From the NCBI GenBank assembly GCA_029557895.1, contig JAKQHT010000011.1, positions 1 to 64,000 of the forward strand: a stretch of DNA of 64,000 bases, read 5' to 3'. Below the pieces are notes generated by a model, which had not been told where the DNA came from, did not search any database, and saw only the letters and a list, made by a program, of their open reading frames with translations. Below are positions 21,155 through 28,604 of this stretch, in pieces. The translations under genes were made by a program, and so were the position numbers. Origin of the DNA: Bacteroidota bacterium. Lineage in GTDB: Bacteria > Bacteroidota > Bacteroidia > Flavobacteriales > Flavobacteriaceae. Every line of letters begins with the position of its first letter. Positions within the stretch are counted from its first letter, which is position 1.

Positions 21155-21215
21155 ATCTCGTGTGAGCGAGGTTTTTTTTATGCTGTTTCCGCATTGCGGT
21201 TTCAGCATCTTTTTA
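21155..21215 (+). promoter_or_regulatory. greA leader: two tandem terminator-like hairpins
   Basis: Hairpin 1 is CTCG (21157-21160) and CGAG (21167-21170) followed by GTTTTTTTTA. Hairpin 2 is ATGCTG (21180-21185) with CAGCAT (21203-21208), holding an inner CCGC-ATT-GCGG stem, followed by CTTTTTATTTTG. Both sit between the promoter and the start codon, so they may attenuate transcription of the elongation factor gene. Confidence 0.6.
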
Positions 21216-21235
21216 TTTTGTAAAACGAACAAATC

Positions 21236-21709
21236 ATGAGTAAAGTATCTTATTACACCGCCGAAGGATTGAAAAAATTGAAGGACGAGCTCAACCAGCT
21301 CCGCGACATTGAACGCCCCAAGGCTTCACAGGCTATTGCAGAAGCAAGGGACAAAGGCGATTTGAGCGAAAATGCCGAATACGATGCCGCCAAGGAAGCC
21401 CAAGGCATGCTCGAGATGAAAATATCCAAATTGGAAGAAACCCTTGCCAATGCGCGCCTTATTGACGAATCCCAATTGGACACCAGCAAGGTATTGGTGC
21501 TTTCAACAGTGAGGATCAAAAACCAAACCAACGGTATGGAAATGACCTATACCCTTGTGGCCGATGGCGAGGCCAATCTTGCCGCGGGCAAAATATCGGT
21601 AAATTCTCCTATCGGAAAAGGGCTTTTGGGCAAGTCCGTGGGCGATGTTGCCGATATTCAAGTTCCCAACGGGGTGATTAAATTTGATATTCTGGAAATC
21701 AGCAGATAA
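21236..21709 (+). CDS. greA: Transcription elongation factor GreA
   Basis: A 157-residue factor that rescues backtracked RNA polymerase by stimulating cleavage of the nascent RNA. The N-terminal coiled coil (residues about 8-75) carries the acidic tip GDLSENAEYDAAKE with the catalytic Asp/Glu; the C-terminal FKBP-like domain contains NSPIGKGLLGKSVGD. It is followed by a strong terminator and by the HIT gene. The unusual hairpin leader upstream suggests its own expression is attenuated. Confidence 0.97.
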   Translation: MSKVSYYTAEGLKKLKDELNQLRDIERPKASQAIAEARDKGDLSENAEYDAAKEAQGMLEMKISKLEETLANARLIDESQLDTSKVLVLSTVRIKNQTNGMEMTYTLVADGEANLAAGKISVNSPIGKGLLGKSVGDVADIQVPNGVIKFDILEISR

Positions 21710-21736
21710 TAATTTTCCGTTTTTTTTTTACGATAT

Positions 21737-21773
21737 AATCCTGTTGCGCACCTGTGACAGGATTTTTCTTTTA
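21737..21773 (+). terminator. Intrinsic terminator after greA
   Basis: AATCCTGT (21737-21744) pairs perfectly with ACAGGATT (21757-21764) around a 12-base loop, followed by TTTCTTTTAT. Confidence 0.75.
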
Positions 21774-21805
21774 TATTTACAGTAAGGTCTAAAATAGTAC
21801 AAATT

Positions 21806-22195
21806 ATGGCATCCATATTTTCAAAAATCATCAACGGCGAGATTCCTTGCTACAAAGTGGCCGAAACCAAGGATTTCATCGCTTTTCTCGACGTTAACCC
21901 AAATGCAATGGGCCATACACTGTGTGTCCCAAAGATTGAGGTTGACAAGCTCTTTGACCTCGACGAGGTAACATACACAGGATTGATGGAATTTTCAAGA
22001 AACGTGGGCATTGCCATCAGAAAAGCACTGCCCTGCAAACGGGTGGGCATGTCGGTCATTGGACTTGAAGTACCGCATGTGCACGTGCACCTGATTCCTT
22101 TAAATTCGATGGATGACGCACGCTTTATCAACAAGGTAAAACTGACCGATGAAGAGTTTCGCGCCATAGCCAAAAGCATAAGCGACAGGCTTTAA
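21806..22195 (+). CDS. HIT family nucleotide-binding protein
   Basis: A 129-residue histidine triad hydrolase of the Hint branch (purine nucleoside phosphoramidase-like). It starts ASIFSKIINGEIPCYKVAE and carries the triad HVHVHLIP near residue 92. It follows greA and its terminator, a common local order in flavobacteria. The natural substrate in bacteria is uncertain. Its 3' end overlaps the convergent next gene by 4 bases. Confidence 0.93.
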   Translation: MASIFSKIINGEIPCYKVAETKDFIAFLDVNPNAMGHTLCVPKIEVDKLFDLDEVTYTGLMEFSRNVGIAIRKALPCKRVGMSVIGLEVPHVHVHLIPLNSMDDARFINKVKLTDEEFRAIAKSISDRL

Positions 22196-22536
22196 CGATT
22201 GAAAATATAGAGGTTTAGCAACAAAACGATTATTATCAGGACAATCAACAGCACCCATGTCAGTTTTTTGAACCTAACCGATGTTGGCCTTGGGACAAAT
22301 GCTCGTTGGTGATAGTCAAACACACGTTCTATTTCATCGGTCCAACGTACAGGAAAAATTTCCGTCTTGCAGTTGTCGCAGACCATGTGGTGTTTGACTT
22401 CACTGGATATTGCTCGGTAGAAAGCGTTTTCAACAAACCGTTGTTTAAAGGTAAGTTGCAAGCCGCTATTGGAATAACATTCCGGGCAATGGTTGTTGAG
22501 AGACAACGTTTTTACGGTAAAAAATTTATCTGCCAT
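22192..22536 (-). CDS. Small zinc-ribbon-like membrane protein of unknown function
   Basis: A 114-residue protein. An N-terminal zinc-ribbon pattern (CPEC near residue 17 and CDNC near residue 53) precedes a C-terminal hydrophobic helix (WVLLIVLIIIVLLLNLYIF, about residues 93-111). It is likely a tail-anchored inner-membrane protein with the metal site in the cytoplasm. I do not recognise the family. It follows the histidine kinase on the same strand with a 12-base gap, so they may be co-transcribed. Confidence 0.8.
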   Translation of the reverse strand: MADKFFTVKTLSLNNHCPECYSNSGLQLTFKQRFVENAFYRAISSEVKHHMVCDNCKTEIFPVRWTDEIERVFDYHQRAFVPRPTSVRFKKLTWVLLIVLIIIVLLLNLYIFNR

Positions 22537-22548
22537 AAAGCAAATATA

Positions 22549-23700
22549 TTAAACAATTTTTAAAGTAATCTCCATGGTCGTGCCCTTACCCACTTCGGAG
22601 TGCAACACTTTTATCTTGCCCCTGTGGTAATCTTCTATAATGCGCTTTGCCAACGAAAGCCCCAATCCCCAACCACGTTTTTTGCTCGTATAGCCCGGCT
22701 CAAAGATTTTATGGTAAAGGTTTTTGGACAGTCCTTTTCCGGTATCGGTCACGTGTACCTTTACTTGGTTTTCTTCCTTATGGATCGAAATCTTTAATGA
22801 GCCTTTCCCTTTCATGGCATCAATGGCATTTCTTACCAAGTTTTCGATAGTCCAGCCGTATAGTTGTTCGTTTAGGTCAACAAAAATTGGATTTTGCGGC
22901 ACTGACATTTCAAAACCAATAAGTTTGGATGATCGTGCTTTTAAATAATCATACGATTCGGAAGTTGCCTTAACGATATCGGTTTTTTTCAGCGTGGGCA
23001 CCGAACCAATTTTGCTAAACCTGTCGGTAATGGTCTGCAACCGAGCGATATCTTTTTCCATTTCGGACAGGTAAGAAGGATTGATGTTTTCGGATTTTAG
23101 AATTTCTGCCCATCCCACCAACGATGACAACGGCGTGCCTATCTGATGAGCCGTTTCCTTGGCCATCCCGGTCCACAGCTTGTTTTGTGTTGCGATTTTA
23201 GAACTGCGGTAGAAAAAGAAAACCACTGCTCCAAACAAGACGATGATCAGCAAAAGCGCCAATGGATAGTACTTGAGCTTGTTGAGCAAGGGTGAATTAC
23301 CGTAGTAGATGGTACTTTTTACCTCGTTCTTGTACTGTACCTCTATTGGTTTGTTCTCGTTGGAAAACTGTTTGATCAGCTTTTGGATGTATTGTGGATC
23401 TTTTGCTTTTTCTTCGTCAATGTTATTGTGGTTGATGCTCCCGTCGTCATTGACCAAAATCATCGGGGTTGTGGTATTGCTCGATATGACTTCCGGTATG
23501 AGCTCGCCAATGTCGGCATCGAGATCTATGTTCCTGTTGAGTTCCTCTTGCGCCAGGGACCAATTTTGCATTTTGGTACGCTCTTCCGATTTGAAATTTT
23601 GGAAAAAAATATACGTATTCCAAAGAATCAACGAAATGATGATGAACGAAGCTAAAACGAGCAACCACCGCAATACATTCCGATCCATTTTAAAGTCCAT
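22549..23700 (-). CDS. Orphan sensor histidine kinase
   Basis: A 383-residue membrane kinase: helix 1 at about 10-33, a periplasmic region to about 143, helix 2 at about 145-164, then a dimerisation domain with phospho-acceptor His185 in KETAHQIGTPLSSLVGW, and an ATPase domain with NAIDAMKGKG (N box), DTGKGLS (G1) and KRGWGLGLSLAKRII (G2). The acceptor sequence with Ile-Gly-Thr-Pro is a known variant. No response regulator is adjacent, so the partner is elsewhere. The start is 23700; an ATG at 23688 is an alternative. Confidence 0.92.
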   Translation of the reverse strand: MDFKMDRNVLRWLLVLASFIIISLILWNTYIFFQNFKSEERTKMQNWSLAQEELNRNIDLDADIGELIPEVISSNTTTPMILVNDDGSINHNNIDEEKAKDPQYIQKLIKQFSNENKPIEVQYKNEVKSTIYYGNSPLLNKLKYYPLALLLIIVLFGAVVFFFYRSSKIATQNKLWTGMAKETAHQIGTPLSSLVGWAEILKSENINPSYLSEMEKDIARLQTITDRFSKIGSVPTLKKTDIVKATSESYDYLKARSSKLIGFEMSVPQNPIFVDLNEQLYGWTIENLVRNAIDAMKGKGSLKISIHKEENQVKVHVTDTGKGLSKNLYHKIFEPGYTSKKRGWGLGLSLAKRIIEDYHRGKIKVLHSEVGKGTTMEITLKIV

Positions 23701-24017
23701 TCAAAAAATAATTTTAAAACCTGTAACGCATTGTCAAATAAAACACAAATTTCTGACAATCAAATTGTTCTGTTTATTCACGGATGCACAGATCAATTTT
23801 TATAGAACAACGATATAATTTCACAGATATTGAACGCCTGGCATTCAATTAAATCTAGTGTAATTGTTTGTTTCTTTAATCATTTAATTAAATCTGTGCA
23901 TCTGTGGCTAATGGCATAATGCACTACGGGTAATTTTAAAACCTAAATATAATGCAAAAATGACAATAATATTGTGAGATTATCCCGAAATCATTTTCAT
24001 AAATTTATCAATATCGT
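23701..24017. repeat. Intergenic region with a long-armed inverted repeat
   Basis: No gene. GATGCACAGAT (23783-23793) and ATCTGTGCATC (23892-23902) are exact 11-base inverted arms about 98 bases apart, with AT-rich DNA between them. This resembles the imperfect palindromic elements scattered in many Bacteroidota genomes, but only one copy is in the window. Confidence 0.45.
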
Positions 24018-24025
24018 TACATTTG
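24018..24025 (+). promoter_or_regulatory. -7 box (TACATTTG) for the flavin reductase gene
   Basis: TACATTTG matches TAnnTTTG and ends 18 bases before the ATG at 24044. It rules out the upstream TTG start at 24023, which would lie inside the box. Confidence 0.55.
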
Positions 24026-24043
24026 TTTCCTAACAATTTGCCG

Positions 24044-24913
24044 ATGATTTCGTTTGATCCAAAAGACCTTTCCACGGGCCGTTTGCACGGCTATCTCTTG
24101 AGCGCGGTGGCACCCAGGCCCATAGCTTTTGCAAGTACCGTGGATGCCGAAGGCAATCCAAACCTGTCGCCGTTCAGTTTTTTTAACGTTTTTAGTGCCA
24201 ACCCTCCCATTTTGGTGTTTTCGCCCGCACGCCGGGTGAGGGACAATACCGTAAAGCATACTTTGGAAAACGTTGAGGCTACGAGGGAGGTTGTCATCAA
24301 TGTTGTGAATTATGACATTGTGCTCCAAGCGTCATTGAGCAGTACGGAATACCCAAAAGGCGTCAACGAATTTGAAAAATCGGGGTTGACAATGCTCAAA
24401 TCCGATAAGGTAAAACCGTTTCGGGTTGCAGAATCGCCGGTTCAATTTGAATGTAAAGTAAATGATATCATCGCAATGGGCAGTGAAGGCGGCGCAGGAA
24501 ACTTGGTGATTTGCGAAGTGGTAAAACTGCACATTACAGAAGAAGTTTTGGACAAAGACAACCTTATCATCCAAGAAAAGCTCGATCTTGTTGCAAGAGC
24601 TGGCGGCGATCATTACAGCCGTGCGAGGAAGGGTTTTTTTGAAGTCCCCAAGCCATTGCAAAAACTGGGAATAGGTGTTGATGCCATGCCCGAAACCGTA
24701 AGAAACAGCATGATCCTTACCGGGAACGATCTCGGAATGCTCGGCAACGTAGAAGTCCTGCCTACATCTTCGGAAATAACGGCATTTTTGGACAGCATTG
24801 GCGAGCGATACCCGGACATCAAGACCATGACACATAGGCAAAAGCACAAATTGGCAAAAAGCTATTTGAGTTATGGCGATGTTGCGAGTGCCTGGAAAAT
24901 CCTCTTGTCATGA
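24044..24913 (+). CDS. Flavin reductase-like (FMN-binding split-barrel) protein
   Basis: A 289-residue protein of the flavin reductase domain family. The split-barrel core is in the first 170 residues, with GYLLSAVAPRPIAFASTVD, NLSPFSFFNVFSANPPIL and DTVKHT-like patterns for FMN binding. A C-terminal helical segment (MTHRQKHKLAKSYLSYG) is not part of the minimal domain. Such proteins reduce or bind flavin for partner enzymes; the partner is unknown. The start is fixed by the promoter just upstream. Confidence 0.88.
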   Translation: MISFDPKDLSTGRLHGYLLSAVAPRPIAFASTVDAEGNPNLSPFSFFNVFSANPPILVFSPARRVRDNTVKHTLENVEATREVVINVVNYDIVLQASLSSTEYPKGVNEFEKSGLTMLKSDKVKPFRVAESPVQFECKVNDIIAMGSEGGAGNLVICEVVKLHITEEVLDKDNLIIQEKLDLVARAGGDHYSRARKGFFEVPKPLQKLGIGVDAMPETVRNSMILTGNDLGMLGNVEVLPTSSEITAFLDSIGERYPDIKTMTHRQKHKLAKSYLSYGDVASAWKILLS

Positions 24914-24955
24914 CATCATCGCATTAAAAAAATTAATAATCAATAAATTGTATAA

Positions 24956-25333
24956 ATGGAAATTCTAGGAAAAATCAAAATGATTGGCGAGACACAGACC
25001 TTTGGCGCCAACGGTTTCAGGAAAAGGGAGGTAGTGATTACCACAGAAGAGCAATATCCCCAAAATATTTTAGTGGAATTTGTTCAGGACAAAACCGAAT
25101 TGCTCAACAATTATCAGCCAGGCCAAAACGTTAAGATCGGTATCAATTTGAGAGGCAGAGAATGGGTCAATCCACAAGGAGAAACCAAATATTTCAATTC
25201 CATTCAAGGATGGCGAATTGAGGTACCGCAACAGACCAGCGCACCAGAAAATATGCCACCTGTACCACCTGCAGAAGTTTTTGCTCCGGTAGACAACCTC
25301 AACGAAGAAGGTTCAGACGATTTGCCTTTTTAA
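24956..25333 (+). CDS. DUF3127 family OB-fold protein with SSB-like C-terminal tail
   Basis: A 125-residue protein. The N-terminal 90 residues look like a small OB fold (LGKIKMIGETQTFGANGFRKR, then NVKIGINLRGREW), as in DUF3127. A Pro/Glu-rich linker leads to a C-terminus ending Asp-Asp-Leu-Pro-Phe, closely resembling the acidic tip of SSB (DDDIPF-type) that recruits repair enzymes. It follows the flavin reductase gene by 42 bases and is closed by a terminator. I infer that it binds single-stranded nucleic acid; function is untested. Confidence 0.85.
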   Translation: MEILGKIKMIGETQTFGANGFRKREVVITTEEQYPQNILVEFVQDKTELLNNYQPGQNVKIGINLRGREWVNPQGETKYFNSIQGWRIEVPQQTSAPENMPPVPPAEVFAPVDNLNEEGSDDLPF

Positions 25334-25369
25334 CAGTTTGCCCCTGAACAATATCCTTATGAACGCAAA

Positions 25370-25400
25370 ATTCCCAATGCAACATTGGGATTTTTTATTC
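25370..25400 (+). terminator. Terminator after the DUF3127 gene
   Basis: TCCCAAT (25372-25378) and ATTGGGA (25384-25390) around a 5-base loop, followed by TTTTTTATT. A second hairpin with the same stem, GTCCCAAT/ATTGGGAC (25409-25431), lies just downstream, so arms of the two can also pair with each other. Confidence 0.75.
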
Positions 25401-25590
25401 ATAAAAAAGTCCCAATCACGAAAATTGGGACACAAAGTTGTGGTTTTAGGTCTGGCCTTTATCAGCAAACCCAAATTTTCTTTGAATACTTAAAAAATAA
25501 AGACCACTTCAAATATGGGAAAAAATATTTGATTTTCAAAGAAGAAGGACTGTTTATATTTCAAATAATTTACGAAAACGTTGTAGTCGC

Positions 25591-26220
25591 ATGCAATTCC
25601 TGACAAAAAAAATAGTATTTCCGGATGTGTCAAAAGCCACATCGGATGGTCTTTTGGCAATTGGAGGCGACCTATCCCCCGAACGGTTGATTTCAGCTTA
25701 TCAGCGTGGCATATTCCCTTGGTTTAATGAAGGCGAACCCATCCTTTGGTGGTCACCGGATCCACGGTTTGTCCTATTTCCGGAAGCACTAAAAGTTTCA
25801 AAAAGCATGCAGCAGTTGTTCGCCAGGGAATCATTCAGCGTGACGGTCAACAAAGATTTCAGATCGGTAATTACGGCATGTGCAAATGCCAGAAGAAAGC
25901 AACAGGCAGGTACATGGATAACCATGGATATGATAGATGCTTATGTAACGCTGCACAATATGGGCTTGGCAAAATCGGTCGAGGTGTGGCATGATGGCTT
26001 GCTTGCCGGTGGATTGTATGGTGTAGATATGGGCAATGGCGTTTTCTCGGGCGAGAGCATGTTCAGCTCGGTAAACAATGCCAGCAAATATGGATTCATT
26101 ACATTCGTTAAGAACTCTGATTATAGATTAATAGATTGCCAAGTTCACACACCCCATCTGGAAAGTCTAGGCGCCTGTAAGATTCCACGAAATGATTTCT
26201 TAAAGATATTGGGTAATTGA
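25591..26220 (+). CDS. aat: Leucyl/phenylalanyl-tRNA--protein transferase
   Basis: A 209-residue enzyme that adds Leu or Phe to N-terminal Lys or Arg of proteins, marking them for the ClpS-ClpAP N-degron pathway. Family blocks visible are LLAIGGDLSPERLISAYQRG, FPWFNEGEPILWWSPDPR, ITMDMIDAYVTLH, GGLYGVDMGNGVFSGESMFS and the C-terminal CQVHTPHLESLGA. The first ATG in the frame gives a normal length. The 160 bases before it hold no clear promoter. Confidence 0.96.
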   Translation: MQFLTKKIVFPDVSKATSDGLLAIGGDLSPERLISAYQRGIFPWFNEGEPILWWSPDPRFVLFPEALKVSKSMQQLFARESFSVTVNKDFRSVITACANARRKQQAGTWITMDMIDAYVTLHNMGLAKSVEVWHDGLLAGGLYGVDMGNGVFSGESMFSSVNNASKYGFITFVKNSDYRLIDCQVHTPHLESLGACKIPRNDFLKILGN

Positions 26221-26378
26221 TTTAATGCTGGGCTTTCAACCTTCGACAACTTCCATTGGCGAGAATTGAGCCTAAATTTTCCATCGATAAGAAATCGGCA
26301 TATTTATGTAAAAATCAAAATGCTTCACAGGATCAATTATATATTGAATTTAGGGTAGATAATACAGGTAGGCCATTG

Positions 26379-26948
26379 TCATACTTCATGGTACCTAAAA
26401 CAGCCGATTTCATGATCGTTGACCATCCCCGTGGCTTGCATATGGGCATACACCACAGTCGACCCCACAAATTTGAACCCGCGTTTTTTCAAATCTTTGC
26501 TGATTGTATCGCTCAAAATGGTTTTTGCCGGGGCATCTTTGTAATGTTTCAAACTGTTCTTAATGGGTTTGCCACCAACAAATGACCAAATATATTGGTT
26601 AAAGCTTCCATACTCATTTTGCAGCTCAATGAACGCTTTGGCATTGGTAACCGCTGCATGGACTTTTAGTTTGTTTCTGATGATTCCTGGGTCGGAAAGC
26701 AGGGCGTCCAATTTATTTTGACCATAATGTGCAATTTTTTGATAATCAAAACCATCGAAAGCTTTTCGGAAATTTTCACGTTTCCTTAAAATTGTAATCC
26801 AACTCAACCCAGCCTGAAAAGTTTCCAAGATCAAAAACTCAAAAAGTTTTTTGTCTTCCCTGACGGGAACACCCCATTCCGTATCGTGATAAGCTATATA
26901 GATCGGGTCGCCAAGGCACCAACCGCAACGGTGTTTTTCCATAGTCAT
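26379..26948 (-). CDS. tag: DNA-3-methyladenine glycosylase I
   Basis: A 189-residue base-excision enzyme that removes 3-methyladenine from alkylated DNA. The CGWC and HDTEWG motifs near the N-terminus bind a structural zinc with a later His/Cys (here GCFRYHE), and FEFLILETFQAGLSWITILRK is the signature helix. The downstream IRNKLKVHAAVTNAKAF block is also typical. The start is ATG at 26948 or 26942. It is convergent with aat. Confidence 0.95.
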   Translation of the reverse strand: MTMEKHRCGWCLGDPIYIAYHDTEWGVPVREDKKLFEFLILETFQAGLSWITILRKRENFRKAFDGFDYQKIAHYGQNKLDALLSDPGIIRNKLKVHAAVTNAKAFIELQNEYGSFNQYIWSFVGGKPIKNSLKHYKDAPAKTILSDTISKDLKKRGFKFVGSTVVYAHMQATGMVNDHEIGCFRYHEV

Positions 26949-27001
26949 TGTGGTTATTTACAACAACCAAAATAAGTATTTTTAGTCAAAAACGATCAGG
27001 T

Positions 27002-27799
27002 TTAGCGACGTTTTCCAACAAAAATATAGGTAATGGTGCCTATCTGACTGGGTGTGGACGAAACGTCAAAACGGGCTTCCTTTGCGTATTCCAACGCGCT
27101 GTCAATCAAGCATTCATTGGTTGAAGTGGAAGCGGCTTGGTTATATGCGACAGTAGTAACTGCACCGCTTGATGCAACGGTGATATTGATGACAATCTTA
27201 CCACTGTCTTCACAAAGATACACCGGAGGCGGCAAATGTATGTCTTTCCTTTCTTTAAGGGAATAGCTAACACTACTGTTGCGGTTTCTATAATCATTAA
27301 ATGCGGTATTGTCATTGGCATCGTTACCGTTTGATGCCAATGATTGCCGTTTTTTCTCCGAACGCTTGGCGATAATTTCATTGATTTTACTGAAAGAGGA
27401 CCGCTCGTTATCGTTTATGGCCAATTCTTGCTTGATTTCTGCGGTTTGCGTGGTTTGAGTTTCTTGCGTTTCCTCTTCAGGACTTTGCAGATTTTCAGCT
27501 TCTGTTTTTTTGGCGTTTTTATCAAAATCGTTACGATCCAAAGATTTGAAGTTTTTCATAATCTCTTTGAACTCGTCGGTTTCGTTGAAAGCTTTGTTGG
27601 TGGATTGCCCAATGTTTTCGTTTAGCGCAAGCTGTTCCAAAAGTTTTTCTTCGGGTGTCTTTTCCGGTTGCAGTTCATAGAACGTTTCAGAAACCATTTG
27701 GACCTTTTGGGTCAGGCCAAAACTGAACATAGCAAAAATCAACGTACCGGTAATCAGCACCGTAATGATCGTAGCTTTATGTTTTTCAATGTAATCCAA
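27002..27799 (-). CDS. TonB-like energy transducer-type protein
   Basis: A 265-residue protein with one N-terminal membrane helix (TIITVLITGTLIFAMFSFGL, residues 10-29), a long charged periplasmic linker rich in Glu, Gln and Thr, and a C-terminal domain (VYLCEDSGKIVINITVASSG, ECLIDSALEYAKEARFDVSS) resembling the TonB C-terminal fold of flavobacterial homologues. It likely contacts outer-membrane receptors. The start is a TTG at 27799; no ATG exists upstream before an in-frame stop. Confidence 0.82.
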   Translation of the reverse strand: MDYIEKHKATIITVLITGTLIFAMFSFGLTQKVQMVSETFYELQPEKTPEEKLLEQLALNENIGQSTNKAFNETDEFKEIMKNFKSLDRNDFDKNAKKTEAENLQSPEEETQETQTTQTAEIKQELAINDNERSSFSKINEIIAKRSEKKRQSLASNGNDANDNTAFNDYRNRNSSVSYSLKERKDIHLPPPVYLCEDSGKIVINITVASSGAVTTVAYNQAASTSTNECLIDSALEYAKEARFDVSSTPSQIGTITYIFVGKRR

Positions 27800-27867
27800 T
27801 AGTAGGTTATTTTTTAAGATTTTGGTTAATTAGGTAAATATATATACGTGAAAGTAACAAAAAAAGA

Positions 27868-28476
27868 TTAAAACAACATAAATTCCATGAAAATTGACAC
27901 ACTGCTTATTTTCTCCGTTAGCCTGTATCCGAATCGTTTTCTGCTAAAATCAAGACCAATGAGCCACGAGTTTTTAAAATTCTCGTCAAAGGCCCGGTAA
28001 CCCACCCCAAACTTGTACATATTGCCTTTCTCAAAGCTATTGCCCACTTTAAGAAGCTTTCCGTAACCGCCACGTATAAAGACCATATCGTCAAAATCAA
28101 GGATATTGTAATTGAACCCTAAGTGTATGGGCAGAAAATTGAGTGCTTGGCGGGTATAGCGGTCGTACTCAATATTGAGGTCAATGCTCGTGCGTTGGTC
28201 AAACTGATAACCTATAGAATTGTTGATGAAAATAGCATTTGGAATAATAAATGAACCTGTATCATCGTCCGAGCTCAAGGTGTATTCATCATTGGTGGTC
28301 AAAGTGCTTGACAGTGAGATTTTATAAAAGAAACCGTGGGTTTTGATGTCGGTCTGGGCCATTCCGAGATAATAGATCCCCCAAAAAAAAAGGAATAAAG
28401 GTAATCTCAAATTTGAGTTGGGAGACGCGAAATGGGCTTCAAAAATTGTTCCGATTTGGGATTTCAATTTAAACAT
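27868..28476 (-). CDS. Hypothetical outer-membrane beta-barrel protein
   Basis: A 202-residue protein with a signal peptide ending near ...WGIYYLGMAQT and alternating aromatic/polar strands (YQFDQRTSIDLNIEYDRYT, FGVGYRAFDENF, FGYRLTEKISSVSIFMEFMLF) ending in Phe, as in small outer-membrane barrels. I do not recognise a specific family. The first 20 residues look like an unusually long n-region, so a later start is possible. Confidence 0.65.
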   Translation of the reverse strand: MFKLKSQIGTIFEAHFASPNSNLRLPLFLFFWGIYYLGMAQTDIKTHGFFYKISLSSTLTTNDEYTLSSDDDTGSFIIPNAIFINNSIGYQFDQRTSIDLNIEYDRYTRQALNFLPIHLGFNYNILDFDDMVFIRGGYGKLLKVGNSFEKGNMYKFGVGYRAFDENFKNSWLIGLDFSRKRFGYRLTEKISSVSIFMEFMLF

Positions 28477-28548
28477 TGGAGGCTATTATCATTTTCACAA
28501 CCATCGCAAATTAACTGAAAAACCTTTTAAACCCTAATGGTTTTTAAC

Positions 28549-28580
28549 AAAAAAGCCTTCCCTGATTTTCGGGAAGGCTT
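28549..28580 (-). terminator. Strong terminator of the 1266-residue T9SS gene
   Basis: On the minus strand AAGCCTTCCC and GGGAAGGCTT (28553-28562, 28571-28580) form a perfect 10-bp stem followed by TTTTGTTA. It ends the large secreted-protein transcript. Confidence 0.85.
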
Positions 28581-28604
28581 TATGGTTACACCAAAAGTGA
28601 ACTG

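Noticed and set aside
25385-25603. 72-residue open frame on the plus strand
   Set aside because: It begins inside the second terminator hairpin region and overlaps aat; composition is not protein-like.
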